Of a stretch of DNA of 64,000 nucleotides, positions 9,318 to 18,740 are shown in pieces. How positions within the stretch are numbered: position 1 is the first letter of the stretch; the number at the start of each line of letters is the position of its first letter. The DNA comes from Methylophilaceae bacterium (GTDB lineage Bacteria; Pseudomonadota; Gammaproteobacteria; Burkholderiales; Methylophilaceae), in NCBI GenBank assembly GCA_027488395.1, contig JAIYBT010000008.1, forward strand, positions 1-64,000. Reading direction: 5' to 3'. The translations under genes were made by a program, and so were the position numbers. Under the pieces are notes generated by a model. The model was not told the DNA's origin. It saw only the letters and a program-made list of their open reading frames with translations, and did no database searches.

Positions 9318-11234
9318 ATGGCGCTCGTAAAAAAACCCCTCACCACGGAAAGTGCAACCTCGCTAGACAGCAAGTCCACTGGGCTCATCAACCGCGAAGC
9401 CGATATACGACGTAAGCGTGCGCGTACGTTGGCAAAACAACAGCAAGTGGCAGAGCGTATTGCCGCAGCCACCATACAACTCACCTCTGGCATCAATGAA
9501 GCAGCATCGGCAGCCGAAGAACTGGCGCGTGCCGCCGATCAAATCTCCTCTGGCGCACAGCAAGCCTCGGGGGCAGCCGAAGAGTCGCTGACCGCGTTTA
9601 ATGAGATCAATGCCAATCTAAAAAAACAAATGGACAATGCCATGGTCAGTCAAAGCAAAATTGACGCGACCCAAACCTTGGTGACTAAAACCAGCGACGA
9701 GATACAAAGTTTGATTGCGAATGTGTCAGTAGCGGCACAACGCCAAGCCAACTCGGTTGAAATGGTGCAAGAGCTCGAGCAACAAGCGGCCAACATTGGC
9801 GACATTGTGAAAGCGGTGGCGCGGATTGCAGACCAAACCAATTTATTAGCGTTAAACGCGGCGATAGAAGCCGCCCGTGCGGGGCAACATGGTAAAGGCT
9901 TTGCGGTGGTTGCCGATGAAGTGCGCACCTTGGCAGAAACCTCAGAAAAAAGTGCGCAGCAAATTCAAGCCTTGGTTGGGCAAATTCAAACCGAAGTCAA
10001 AGTGATTGCCGAAGGCATCGTCTCGTCCGCCGAACTGATTGAGGGCGAAGTGCAAAATAGCCAAACCATCACGCAACAACTGGCGACAATTCAGGAGGAT
10101 GCAGGTGAAATTGTGGCGGGCATTGCCGAGATAGTGGCAGGCGCAGAACAATCGACCGTGGCGGCGCAACAAGCGCTCAAAGGCAGCGAAAGCATTTCCA
10201 GCGCGGCAGAAGAGCAATCATCGGCCGCAGAAGAATCTGCAAAAACCGTTAGTGAGCAAACCCGCGCCTTATCTGAATGTGAGCAAACTGCACAGATTTT
10301 GTCTGATTTATCAGAAGATCTTAAAAATTCCACCGATTTATCTAAGAGTGCTGAAGAAGTCGCCTCGTCTGCAGAAGAGCTGTCTTCGGCAGTGCAAGAG
10401 ATCAACCGCTCAAGCACACAAATCATGGTCGCCCTTGAGCAAATTCGTGATGGTGCCCGTGTGCAAGCAGCAGCCACCGAAGAATCTGCGGCAGCCATAT
10501 CGCAAATTGAAAAAGGCTTGCAAGTTGCGACTGAGCGCGCGCAAGCCGGTGCTGGCAAAGTGCAGTCCATTAAACAATTGCTCAAAACCAACAATAGCTC
10601 AGTCAATCAATTGGTGAGCGGCATTAAGTCGTCTGCAGATGCGACGCGTGTCAGCATGAAACAAATTACCGATTTAGAGTTAATTTCTCGCCGCATCGAC
10701 AAAATTGTAGATGCGATTGCCACGGTTTCGATTCAAACCAATATGTTGGCCGTCAATGGCTCGATTGAAGCCGCACGGGCTGGCGAGTTTGGTAAAGGCT
10801 TTGTGGTCGTCGCCACCGACATTCGTAACCTCGCGCACGACTCAGCAGAAAATGCCGACCGTATTAAAGACTTAGTCAAAGCGGTGCAAGATCAAATTGG
10901 GTTGGTGGGACGTGACTTAAACGACATCGCTGTGTCCTCGCTGTCCGAGGTCGAAAAAACCAAGGTGATTGCTAGTAACTTGCATGCGATTGAGTCTGAC
11001 ATGGTTGAAGTCGAAAACAGTGCAGAAGCCATTTTGGCCTCTTCATTAGGTATTTCAGCAGCACTCGGGCAAGTCAAAGTCAGTGTGGAATTGATTGCGG
11101 GCGCCGCTCAACAAGCCGAACAATCCGCCGCAGATGCCGCGACTGCCGCCAAACAACAAGCGCAAGGCACGGAGGAGTTAGCCGCCGCGATTGAAGAAAT
11201 CGCCTCGTTGGCAGACGAATTGCAAAGTAACTAA
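9318..11234 (+). CDS. Soluble receptor-like protein with two MCP signalling tips
   Basis: This 638-residue protein is nearly all coiled coil, rich in Ala, Glu, Gln and Ser. It has two separate MCP tips: [20 protein letters not shown] at residues 170-189 and [20 protein letters not shown] at 470-489, each followed by G-K-G-F and a VVA segment. Each tip is flanked by about 130-residue methylation-type helices, so the chain looks like a tandem duplication of a cytoplasmic MCP domain. There is no transmembrane segment and no room for a ligand domain; the N-terminal 40 residues are polar and basic. The ATG at 9318 was chosen because AAGGA lies nine bases before it; an upstream ATG at 9246 has no such site. 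It is the first gene of the operon and the CheW, CheA, CheB and CheR proteins encoded after it are its likely partners. Confidence 0.92.
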   Translation: MALVKKPLTTESATSLDSKSTGLINREADIRRKRARTLAKQQQVAERIAAATIQLTSGINEAASAAEELARAADQISSGAQQASGAAEESLTAFNEINANLKKQMDNAMVSQSKIDATQTLVTKTSDEIQSLIANVSVAAQRQANSVEMVQELEQQAANIGDIVKAVARIADQTNLLALNAAIEAARAGQHGKGFAVVADEVRTLAETSEKSAQQIQALVGQIQTEVKVIAEGIVSSAELIEGEVQNSQTITQQLATIQEDAGEIVAGIAEIVAGAEQSTVAAQQALKGSESISSAAEEQSSAAEESAKTVSEQTRALSECEQTAQILSDLSEDLKNSTDLSKSAEEVASSAEELSSAVQEINRSSTQIMVALEQIRDGARVQAAATEESAAAISQIEKGLQVATERAQAGAGKVQSIKQLLKTNNSSVNQLVSGIKSSADATRVSMKQITDLELISRRIDKIVDAIATVSIQTNMLAVNGSIEAARAGEFGKGFVVVATDIRNLAHDSAENADRIKDLVKAVQDQIGLVGRDLNDIAVSSLSEVEKTKVIASNLHAIESDMVEVENSAEAILASSLGISAALGQVKVSVELIAGAAQQAEQSAADAATAAKQQAQGTEELAAAIEEIASLADELQSN

Positions 11235-11258
11235 TCAACGGCGAGCGGAGAACATGTC

Positions 11259-12899
11259 ATGGCTATTAAAACAGCAGTAAAAAAGTCTCAGCCTGCCATC
11301 GCGCCTGAGGTGGTTGCTGGCGCGTTGACGACACTAGGCAATGAAAGTGCAGCACTCAAACCCGCTGTGCGCCACCAATATGTCACATTCATGGTGGCAG
11401 AGGAAGCCTTTGCCGTCGACATGGCGCCAGTGCAAGAAATTATTCGCATGCCCGAGGTGGTGAGCGTGCCTTTAGCGCCCGCGTGCCTGATGGGCTTGGC
11501 TAATTTGCGCGGCAAAGTGTTGCCGATTATCTCGTTGCGCTATTTGTTTCAATTAGCAGATAAAGCCCACGACGACGCGACCCGCGCCGTGGTGATTAAC
11601 GCGGGCCTTCAGCCATTGGCGTTTGTGGTAGACAAAGTCACCAGCGTGATTGAGGTTGATCCCGACGCTTTAGAAAGTGCCAGTGAATTAGGCGGCACGG
11701 TCGATAGCCAATGTTTATCCGGCATTTTAAAAAATGTGGGTGAACACGCAATGGTGATGGTGCTCAATTTTGCTGAGCTGATTCAGCATGAGTTTGCGCA
11801 TTTAACCCAAGCGCATCTAACCGAAGCGCATGCAGACGAGCGTAGTTTTGTTGCTAACGCCGAACAAGCGGCAAAAACCGATCTCATCTCGCATCAAGAT
11901 GAGTTTCAGTTGGTGAGCTTTAAAGCCGCACAACAAGAATATGCGATTGCGATTGAGCATGTGCAAGAAATCGTGCAAATGCCGGCACACATGATTCATA
12001 TTCCACACACGGCTTCGCATGTGTTGGGGGTGATGACGTTGCGCCAACGTTTGTTGCCGTTGGTGAGTTTAAGAACCCTATTTGGCTTACCAGCGCAAGC
12101 GCCAGATGAGCAATCAAGGGTGTTGGTGGTCACGGTGGGTGCGCATGCGGTGGGCTTAGTCACCGACAGCGTCAGTGAAGTCTTGCGCATTGCCAATCAA
12201 GAAGTAGACCGTTTACCCGCGCTACTGGCGCGTGATGGTCAGTGCCATGACATCAGTCAAATTTGTCGCCTTGAAGGTGGTAAACGCTTGGTGTCTGTCA
12301 TCTCAACCGCACATCTATTTCAGCACAGCACGGTGCAGGAGGCCTTATCTAATATGCAATCGACCGATCATGCGGTGGGCGGCGATCCGCTCGACGTTGC
12401 CAGCCAGCGTAGCACGCTGCCAGACCCTAACCAAGAAGATGCACAAGTGGTGATTTTTACCCTCAACCATGAAGAGTTTGGGGTGCCGATTGAAACGGTG
12501 CAAGAAATTGTGCGTATTCCAGAAGCGCTCACCCATGTGCCGAAAACGCCAGATTTTGTAGAAGGGGTGATTAACTTGCGCGGCGCGGTGCTGCCCGTGA
12601 TCGATCAACGGCGTCGCTTGGGCATGCAAAGTTTGCCGCGAAACGACCATCAACGCATCATGGTGTTTATGCTCAATGGCATACGGACGGGCTTTATTGT
12701 AGATACCGTGACCGAAGTGCTGAAAATTCATGCCCACGAAATTGAGCCTGCGCCCAAATTATCAGGCGAGCAAGCGTTGCTGATCAGTCGCGTGGCCAAT
12801 TTAGCCAAACAACAACGCATGATTCAATTGATTGATCCGCAATATTTGTTGGCTGAGCACGCGCAACATGCGCTCAGTGATATGGCGCTGACAGACTAA
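11259..12899 (+). CDS. Triple CheW-domain adaptor protein
   Basis: In this 546-residue protein three CheW domains follow one another at about residues 38-175, 205-345 and 390-530. Each has the typical VQEI(I/V) strand and a turn motif: ANLRGKVLPIISLR in domain 1, MTLRQRLLPLVSLR in domain 2 and INLRGAVLPVIDQR in domain 3. Domain 2 has lost the NLRG turn found in the other two. CheW couples receptor tips to CheA; a tandem triplet could bridge several receptors or CheA units at once, which fits the double-tip receptor encoded just before it. The gap to that gene is 24 bp and to cheB 11 bp. The triplication is seen directly; the bridging role is inferred. Confidence 0.93.
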   Translation: MAIKTAVKKSQPAIAPEVVAGALTTLGNESAALKPAVRHQYVTFMVAEEAFAVDMAPVQEIIRMPEVVSVPLAPACLMGLANLRGKVLPIISLRYLFQLADKAHDDATRAVVINAGLQPLAFVVDKVTSVIEVDPDALESASELGGTVDSQCLSGILKNVGEHAMVMVLNFAELIQHEFAHLTQAHLTEAHADERSFVANAEQAAKTDLISHQDEFQLVSFKAAQQEYAIAIEHVQEIVQMPAHMIHIPHTASHVLGVMTLRQRLLPLVSLRTLFGLPAQAPDEQSRVLVVTVGAHAVGLVTDSVSEVLRIANQEVDRLPALLARDGQCHDISQICRLEGGKRLVSVISTAHLFQHSTVQEALSNMQSTDHAVGGDPLDVASQRSTLPDPNQEDAQVVIFTLNHEEFGVPIETVQEIVRIPEALTHVPKTPDFVEGVINLRGAVLPVIDQRRRLGMQSLPRNDHQRIMVFMLNGIRTGFIVDTVTEVLKIHAHEIEPAPKLSGEQALLISRVANLAKQQRMIQLIDPQYLLAEHAQHALSDMALTD

Positions 12900-12910
12900 G
12901 CAGGTGCGTG

Positions 12911-14017
12911 ATGACGACTAAATTGCTGATTGTGGACGATTCTGCGCTGATGCGCAGACAGTTAACCAGTGTGTTTAGTGCACTGCCGGGCTATACCTGT
13001 ATGCCTGCCCGTCACGGCAAAGAGGCAGTGGCACTGAACTTAAGTTTTCAACCCGATGTGGTGCTGCTCGACATTAATATGCCAGAAATGGATGGCTTAA
13101 GCGCGCTGGCCCTGATGATGACCGAGCGCCCGGTACCGGTGGTGATGCTGTCCTCTCTGACCGAAAAAGGTGCGTTGGTGACGTTTGAGGCGTTAGCGCT
13201 GGGCGCGGTCGATTACATTGCCAAGCCAGGCGGCACCATTTCGTTGTCGTTAAGCCAGATAGAAGCCGAGTTAATCGAAAAAGTAACGGCGGCAAAACAC
13301 GCTAATCTGCGGCGTGAAGGCAGCCGACAACATGTCGCCCCACCGGCAACCAGTCTGGCACAGGCAACGCTTTCGCACCTCCCCGCCGCGCGGCAGCCAA
13401 GCAAGGTAAGCCAACCAGTGCGTCCGGCTAAGCCAAGCACCCAAACCGAGGTGGTCATTGTCGGCGTCTCCACTGGCGGGCCGAAAACCTTAGAGGCGAT
13501 TTTGCCGCAATTGCCTGCAGATTTTCCGTGCCCTGTGGTCATCGCGCAACATATGCCAGCCAAGTTTACCCAATCGTTTGCGCAACGCATGCACAGCATG
13601 TGCGCACTAGAAGTCAGTGAATTGTCACGTTTAACGCCATTAAAAGCGGGGCATGCCTATATTTGTCGTGGTGGCGCCGATGTCGAGTTGGTCAAGCGCG
13701 ACCGCCAATTAATTGGGGTGGTGAAGCCTGAGCACGCAGGGTTTTTGTGGCACCCCTCTGTAGAAGTATTGGCACGCTCAGCGCTACAAGCCTGCGACCC
13801 CGCGCATGTGGTTGGGGTGATGCTCACCGGCATGGGAAACGATGGTGCGAGCGGCTTTAGCACCCTCAAGCAACGTGGCGCAAAAACCATTGCTGAATCA
13901 GAGCGCACCGCGGTGGTGAATGGCATGCCTGGAGAGTTGGTCAAGCTGGGCGGCGCGTGCACGGTATTGCCCGCGCATGACATTGCTGAGCAATTGATTG
14001 AGTGGGTATGTGCATAA
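12911..14017 (+). CDS. cheB: CheB, protein-glutamate methylesterase response regulator
   Basis: This is a 368-residue CheB of standard architecture. The receiver domain has acidic residues D9 and D10, phospho-acceptor D54 (LLDINMPEMDG) and K105. After a Pro/Ala/Gln-rich linker (about 137-178) comes the esterase domain with triad S187 (GVSTGG), H214 (AQHMPAKF) and D311 (GMGNDGASG). It removes methyl groups from, and deamidates, receptor glutamate and glutamine side chains when phosphorylated by CheA. The ATG at 12911 follows AGG by six bases; a GTG directly before it is an alternative start. It sits between the CheW triplet and the HEAT protein. Confidence 0.96.
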   Translation: MTTKLLIVDDSALMRRQLTSVFSALPGYTCMPARHGKEAVALNLSFQPDVVLLDINMPEMDGLSALALMMTERPVPVVMLSSLTEKGALVTFEALALGAVDYIAKPGGTISLSLSQIEAELIEKVTAAKHANLRREGSRQHVAPPATSLAQATLSHLPAARQPSKVSQPVRPAKPSTQTEVVIVGVSTGGPKTLEAILPQLPADFPCPVVIAQHMPAKFTQSFAQRMHSMCALEVSELSRLTPLKAGHAYICRGGADVELVKRDRQLIGVVKPEHAGFLWHPSVEVLARSALQACDPAHVVGVMLTGMGNDGASGFSTLKQRGAKTIAESERTAVVNGMPGELVKLGGACTVLPAHDIAEQLIEWVCA

Positions 14018-14167
14018 GATCTCGATGCACTGCCCTGCCCTTTGTTGGGGCTACATAGAACCAGCGAATGCGGGTATCGCGTCTCACCTGCCATCGCCAA
14101 CAACGCGTTGCAACCGGGCCATATTGCAAAGCCACCTGTGGCAACGTGACATAAATGGAGAGTAAAG

Positions 14168-14788
14168 ATGTCCTTGATTAAAAAATCAGCAGCCACTGCG
14201 GTGGCAACGCTTGAGACGCAAGCAGAAAGTCTATCGGATTGCCTGACGGCACTCACGTCTAGCCAGCCTGACCATCGCCGCCAAGCCGCAATCAGATTGG
14301 CGCAATTTGCCGAAGCCGGGCCTTATCTACTCAAGGCGTTGGCCATCGAAGACATCCGTGCTGTGCGCGAGGCGATTTTATCCACCTTGATCAAAATCGG
14401 TGATGCCGATTGCGTCAGTGCCCTCAGTGATTATTTAAGAAGCGACGAAGTGAGCTTGCGTAATGAAGTGTTTGAGGCGCTAAAAGCGCGCGCCAGCTTA
14501 AGCATTCCTGTGACGCAATCATTACTCAAAGATGATGATCCAGATGTGCGTATTTATGCGGTGAACTTATTAGAAGAGATGCACGACCCTGCGGTAGAGC
14601 AGACCCTATTAGAGGTCTTGGCACATGAAACCCATGTCAATGTCTGCGCAACCGTGGTCAATTTATTGGGTGAAATCGGCACCGTGGCCTGTGTGCCAGT
14701 ATTGACGCAATTAAAAAACCGTTTTGCTGACGAGCCCTATATTTGTTTTGCAGCAGACTTGACCCTCGGGAGACTCCATGCGCACTAG
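14168..14788 (+). CDS. HEAT-repeat protein within the chemosensory operon
   Basis: This 206-residue protein has no signal peptide. From about residue 35 it consists of HEAT/PBS-lyase type helical repeats with the recurring pattern D(V/I)R...AV..L...G or E(I/M) (for example DDDPDVRIYAVNLLEEM and HVNVCATVVNLLGEIG). Such repeats form a protein-binding solenoid and have no enzyme function of their own. GGAG stands before the ATG, and the end overlaps cheR by 11 bp, so it is translated with the methyltransferase. HEAT proteins occur in some other chemosensory gene clusters; a scaffold or substrate-presenting role for CheR/CheB is plausible but not shown by the sequence. Confidence 0.85.
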   Translation: MSLIKKSAATAVATLETQAESLSDCLTALTSSQPDHRRQAAIRLAQFAEAGPYLLKALAIEDIRAVREAILSTLIKIGDADCVSALSDYLRSDEVSLRNEVFEALKARASLSIPVTQSLLKDDDPDVRIYAVNLLEEMHDPAVEQTLLEVLAHETHVNVCATVVNLLGEIGTVACVPVLTQLKNRFADEPYICFAADLTLGRLHAH

Positions 14789-15641
14789 TCGCCCCATCAT
14801 CGACAAAATCACCATCAGCGATCAAGACTATGCGCGCTTTAGCGAATATTTTTATCGCAAAACGGGCATTTTGTTTGAAAACAGCAAACGTTATTTTGTG
14901 GATAAACGCTTGGTTGAGCGGGTGGAAGCCACCGAATCGCACAGCTTTTTGAGCTACTTTAGTATGTTGCGCTTTTCGCAAGGCGACAGCGAGTTGCAAA
15001 CCTTGATTAACCTGATGACGGTCAACGAGACCTATTTTTTTCGTGAAGAGTATCAGTTTAAGTGCTTGGTCAACAGCATGCTCAACGAACTCATCACGCA
15101 TAAAAAACCGCATGAGCCGATCCGCATCTGGTCGGTGCCTTCTTCATCGGGTGAGGAAGCTTACTCGATTGTGATTTATTTATTGGAGCATTGGCCGGCC
15201 TTGCAGCAATGGGATGTCGAGGTGATTTCATCGGATATTGATACCGACATCATTCACAAGGCGGAAAAAGGCATTTATAGCCAGCGGTCGGTGCAAAATT
15301 TATCAGATACCCTGCTTAAAAAATACTTTCGCAAAGTGCGTGACGGCTATCAGATCATCGATGATTTACGTGAAGCGGTGCAGTTTACCCGTGTCAATTT
15401 AATGAACGAGCAAAGCGTGCGCGGCTATAAGCAATTTGATGTGGTGTTTTGCCGTAATTTGCTGATCTACTTTGACGATGTGTCTAGACGCATGGCGGCC
15501 GATACCTTGTACGACGCCCTCAATCCTGGTGGTTTTGTCTGCTTAGGACACTCTGAGTCGATGAGTCGCATTTCACCGTTATTTAAAGTCAGGCAGTTTG
15601 CCGATGCCGTGGTGTATCAGAAAGGGCGTGACGTAGTATGA
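14778..15641 (+). CDS. cheR: CheR, chemoreceptor glutamate methyltransferase
   Basis: This is a 287-residue CheR. The N-terminal helical domain (about 15-85) precedes a SAM-dependent methyltransferase domain with WSVPSSSGEEAYSI (SAM binding), SSDIDTDI, and FCRNLLIYFD near the end. It transfers methyl groups from SAM to receptor glutamates. It lacks the C-terminal TPR or PAS additions of many CheR-like proteins. It overlaps the HEAT gene at the front and the cheY at the back (ATGA-type overlap), so it lies deep inside one transcription unit. The minus-strand CheB-CheR fusion at 1588 gives the locus a second methyltransferase. Confidence 0.96.
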   Translation: MRTSRPIIDKITISDQDYARFSEYFYRKTGILFENSKRYFVDKRLVERVEATESHSFLSYFSMLRFSQGDSELQTLINLMTVNETYFFREEYQFKCLVNSMLNELITHKKPHEPIRIWSVPSSSGEEAYSIVIYLLEHWPALQQWDVEVISSDIDTDIIHKAEKGIYSQRSVQNLSDTLLKKYFRKVRDGYQIIDDLREAVQFTRVNLMNEQSVRGYKQFDVVFCRNLLIYFDDVSRRMAADTLYDALNPGGFVCLGHSESMSRISPLFKVRQFADAVVYQKGRDVV

Positions 15642-16009
15642 AAAGTATCTTAATTGTAGATGATGCGGCGACCATCCGCATGTATTACCGCAGTGTGCTT
15701 GTGCCGGCTGGCTTTTGCATCGACGAAGCGATCAACGGCATAGAGGGCCTAGAAAAAGCGCTGGCGAAACCGTATGACATGTACATCGTTGACGTCAATA
15801 TGCCGCAAATGGATGGTTGTAGCTTTTTAAAAGAATTGCGCAGTCAAGCCATTCCGCAAGCGCCTGCACTGATGATTTCTACCGAAGCAGAATTGGTCGA
15901 TAGGCATCACGGCTATCAAGTAGGTGCCAATAGCTATTTGGTCAAACCAGTGAAACCCACGCAACTGTTGCAATATGTTCGTTGCATGGTGGGTGAGGAG
16001 CAAGCATGA
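15638..16009 (+). CDS. cheY: CheY-like single-domain response regulator (first copy)
   Basis: A 123-residue lone receiver domain with D8 and D9 for Mg2+, phospho-acceptor D52 (YIVDVNMPQMDG), T82 and K103 (YLVKPVKP). It should take phosphate from CheA and pass the signal to a partner. It overlaps cheR by four bases and cheA by four bases. A second receiver protein at 18741 shares the operon; this one differs by having alanines after the DD pair (DDAAT) where the other has DDSAT, so the two probably have separate targets or one acts as a phosphate sink. Confidence 0.94.
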   Translation: MKSILIVDDAATIRMYYRSVLVPAGFCIDEAINGIEGLEKALAKPYDMYIVDVNMPQMDGCSFLKELRSQAIPQAPALMISTEAELVDRHHGYQVGANSYLVKPVKPTQLLQYVRCMVGEEQA

Positions 16010-18453
16010 CCACCTTAATCGAACAATTTATTTCTGAGTCACGCGAGTTATTACAAAAAGTGACCGACGCACTGGTCGCCTATGAGCAATCGCCTACCGA
16101 TCAACAGCTATTGAACGAGATTTTTCGCGTCATTCACACCATGAAAGGCAACAGCGGTCTGTTTGAGTTTCCGGAGATGACCAAAGTATTGCATGCCGGT
16201 GAGGATTTGTTAGATGCCTTGCGTGCAGGGCACCTGCCATATTCGCACGAGATGGCGGATGTGTTGCTTGAAGCCACCGATTTTGTGGTGCTGCTCACCG
16301 ATGAAATTGAGCAGCAAGGCACGATTCCTGCGCACCGCGCACAAACCGCCAGCGAAATTACCACCCGCTTAATCGCACTCAATACCCACGCCTATCCTCA
16401 AGCGGCACCCATAGCGGGGGGCCCTGCTAACGCAAGCGCTGACACGGCAGACAATGATAGCCCACCTCCAGAACTGCTCGCCCAGTGGCAACGCGTGCCA
16501 CCAGCGATGCGCGCCAGTTTGGCACCCGCGCTGGCAGCAGGGCAATGTCAATGGTTGGATTATCAGCCTGAGGCCGAGTGCTTTTTTAAAGGCGAAGACC
16601 CGTTTTATTTAATGCAACAATGCCCCGAGGTGGCGTGGTTTGCGGTGGATTATGTGCAACCCAACGATGCGTCTATGGCGGACTCAGTCACCACAGACGC
16701 AGACGCCTCCGCACTCACCGCACAAGACGACCCGCTGTGGGACCCATACCAATGTGGGTTGCGCTTTATGGCGATTTCGAGTGCGCATATTGACGACGTG
16801 CGCGCCCACTTTCGATATGTGCCAGAGCAAGTCAGCATTACCGCCATGCCAGCAGAGGCTTGGAAAGTCGCGGCGCCCGTGTCAGCGGCTGATGTCACTG
16901 GCAAGGTGGATGACAGTGATGCGCGTGAAGCATTGCGCGCAGTGGCGCTCACCCTGTTAAAAACCCAAGTGCAAGTCTTAGAGCAACCGATTGAAGCGGC
17001 GTGTTTTGCCGGGGTCTGTCAGGCGGTGGCCACCACCGTCCAAAATGTGTGTATGGCGCAACAACAACCCGATTGCATCGCGCCCTTAGCGCAGGCATTG
17101 GCCAGCACCTTAAGTGTGGGTGAGCCACAGCCGTTGATGTTGTATGTGGCTGGTATTTATCAACAATGGCAAGCCGCACAGGCCAGCACCGATCAGGTTA
17201 CAGAGGCGCCAATGACGTTGGGTGCGAACGAGGCTGAACACAACAAAGCGCAAGTGCGCACCGACGAGGCGCACACGGCGAAAACGCTCAAAGTCGATCA
17301 AGACAAAATTGACCGCTTAATGAATTTAATCGGCGAGATGGTCGTGGCCAAAAATAGCCTGCCCTATTTGGCCGACCGCGCCGAAAACCAATATGGCGTG
17401 CGTGAGTTATCGCGAGAAATCAAAAATCAATACAGCGTGATTAATCGGATTGCCGAAGAAATGCAGCAATCAATCATGCAAATCCGCATGATGCCGGTGT
17501 CGTTTATTTTTCAGCGCTTTCCGCGCTTGGTGCGCGACACCTGTCGCAAACTGGGTAAAGAAGTCAACCTCGTATTAGAAGGTGAATTTACCGAGGCGGA
17601 CAAATTGGTGATTGAGGCGTTGGCCGATCCATTGATACATATCGTGCGCAATAGCCTAGACCATGGCATTGAGTTGCCAGCGGTGCGCTTAAACAAAGGC
17701 AAGCCCGCGGCAGGTCAATTGCTGATTCGTGCCTCGCAACAAACCGATAGCGTATTGATTGAAATTCAAGATGATGGCAAAGGCATAGATCCCGAGGTGA
17801 TTAAGCGCAAAGCCTTAGAAAAAGGCTTGATCACGGAGGCCGCCATGCAACGCATGACCGACCAACAAGCGGTGAATTTAGTGTTTGCCGCAGGCTTTTC
17901 AACCGCTGAAGTGGTGTCTGATTTATCCGGCCGCGGCGTGGGCATGGATGTAGTTCGCAGTGCGATTGAGCGCATCAATGGCAAAGTCACCCTCGATAGC
18001 AGCGTCGATCAAGGCACGACTTTGCGTTTGGTGCTACCGCTCTCGATGGCGATTACGAATGTGATTGTGATCGAGTCGCATCAGCAGCAGTTTGGCATCC
18101 CGATGGATTTGGTGATGGAGACGGTGCGTATTGCACCCCAAGACATTAGGCAGATTAAACAAAGCCGTGCCGCCTTGCTGCGTGATCGCATTGTGCCGTT
18201 GTTATCGCTCAATCAACTGTTAGGGCTAGATGCGCCCCAACAATTAAACGAACAAGGGGAAGTCGCCACCTTGGTAGTGAAAATCAATCACGAGTACATT
18301 GGCCTGATGGTGGATAGCTTTAAAGCCACGGTCGACATTATTTTAAAACCCTTACCAGCGGTGCTCGCTGGCATGAAATGGTACTCAGGCTCGGCGTTAA
18401 TGGGTGATGGCTCGGTGCTGATGGTACTCAATCCCAAGGAGTTAGTTGAATGA
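16006..18453 (+). CDS. cheA: CheA, chemotaxis histidine kinase
   Basis: An 815-residue CheA. The HPt domain has phospho-accepting H44 in VIHTMKGNSG. A central region of about 300 residues (120-420) contains a less usual folded-looking part (ECFFKGEDPFYLM, then WDPYQCGLRFMAI) in place of a recognisable CheY-binding P2. Dimerisation helices start at LKVDQDKIDRLMNLIGEM. The ATPase domain carries HIVRNSLDHGIE, DDGKGID and GRGVGMDVV, and a CheW-like domain ends the protein. It autophosphorylates in response to receptor state and feeds the two CheY proteins and CheB. It overlaps its neighbours by four bases on both sides, indicating strict co-translation. Confidence 0.96.
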   Translation: MTTLIEQFISESRELLQKVTDALVAYEQSPTDQQLLNEIFRVIHTMKGNSGLFEFPEMTKVLHAGEDLLDALRAGHLPYSHEMADVLLEATDFVVLLTDEIEQQGTIPAHRAQTASEITTRLIALNTHAYPQAAPIAGGPANASADTADNDSPPPELLAQWQRVPPAMRASLAPALAAGQCQWLDYQPEAECFFKGEDPFYLMQQCPEVAWFAVDYVQPNDASMADSVTTDADASALTAQDDPLWDPYQCGLRFMAISSAHIDDVRAHFRYVPEQVSITAMPAEAWKVAAPVSAADVTGKVDDSDAREALRAVALTLLKTQVQVLEQPIEAACFAGVCQAVATTVQNVCMAQQQPDCIAPLAQALASTLSVGEPQPLMLYVAGIYQQWQAAQASTDQVTEAPMTLGANEAEHNKAQVRTDEAHTAKTLKVDQDKIDRLMNLIGEMVVAKNSLPYLADRAENQYGVRELSREIKNQYSVINRIAEEMQQSIMQIRMMPVSFIFQRFPRLVRDTCRKLGKEVNLVLEGEFTEADKLVIEALADPLIHIVRNSLDHGIELPAVRLNKGKPAAGQLLIRASQQTDSVLIEIQDDGKGIDPEVIKRKALEKGLITEAAMQRMTDQQAVNLVFAAGFSTAEVVSDLSGRGVGMDVVRSAIERINGKVTLDSSVDQGTTLRLVLPLSMAITNVIVIESHQQQFGIPMDLVMETVRIAPQDIRQIKQSRAALLRDRIVPLLSLNQLLGLDAPQQLNEQGEVATLVVKINHEYIGLMVDSFKATVDIILKPLPAVLAGMKWYSGSALMGDGSVLMVLNPKELVE

Positions 18454-18695
18454 TCACATTTGAAGCGCAGTGCGCACGCCTAGCAGAAGTGGTGGGCATC
18501 GAAGAAGCCTCAACCTTGCTCGATTGGCTGCAAGCCCACCCACAGGGTCAGCTAGATTTAAGTGATTGCACCCATATCCATGCCGCAAACTTACAAGTAC
18601 TGATGGTCAAACGCCCGACCATCGCCGCCTTGCCCAATCATGACGGCTTGCGGTCTTGGATCAGTGCCGCATTACCGCCGCAAGTTGCGGCATAA
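18450..18695 (+). CDS. Small STAS-like protein
   Basis: An 81-residue protein. LDLSDCTHIHAANLQVLM (residues 35-52) matches the core of STAS domains (MlaB / anti-sigma antagonist family), where the usual sequence is LDLS....IDSAGLQLL. The conserved Asp-Ser pair is replaced by His-Ala here, so regulation by phosphorylation of that serine is not possible. It overlaps the end of cheA by four bases. STAS proteins next to cheA are known in other bacteria as small binding modules; the partner here may be CheA itself. Family assignment is moderate because the chain is short. Confidence 0.75.
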   Translation: MITFEAQCARLAEVVGIEEASTLLDWLQAHPQGQLDLSDCTHIHAANLQVLMVKRPTIAALPNHDGLRSWISAALPPQVAA

Positions 18696-18740
18696 CTACA
18701 TTTTTTAAACACGCTTGCATCACAGACGAAGGACACAAAA

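Noticed and set aside
10091-10606. 171-codon open frame antisense to the double-tip MCP gene
   Set aside because: It is the mirror of the Ala/Glu/Ser-rich coding sequence, with no ribosome site and cysteine/serine-rich low-complexity composition.
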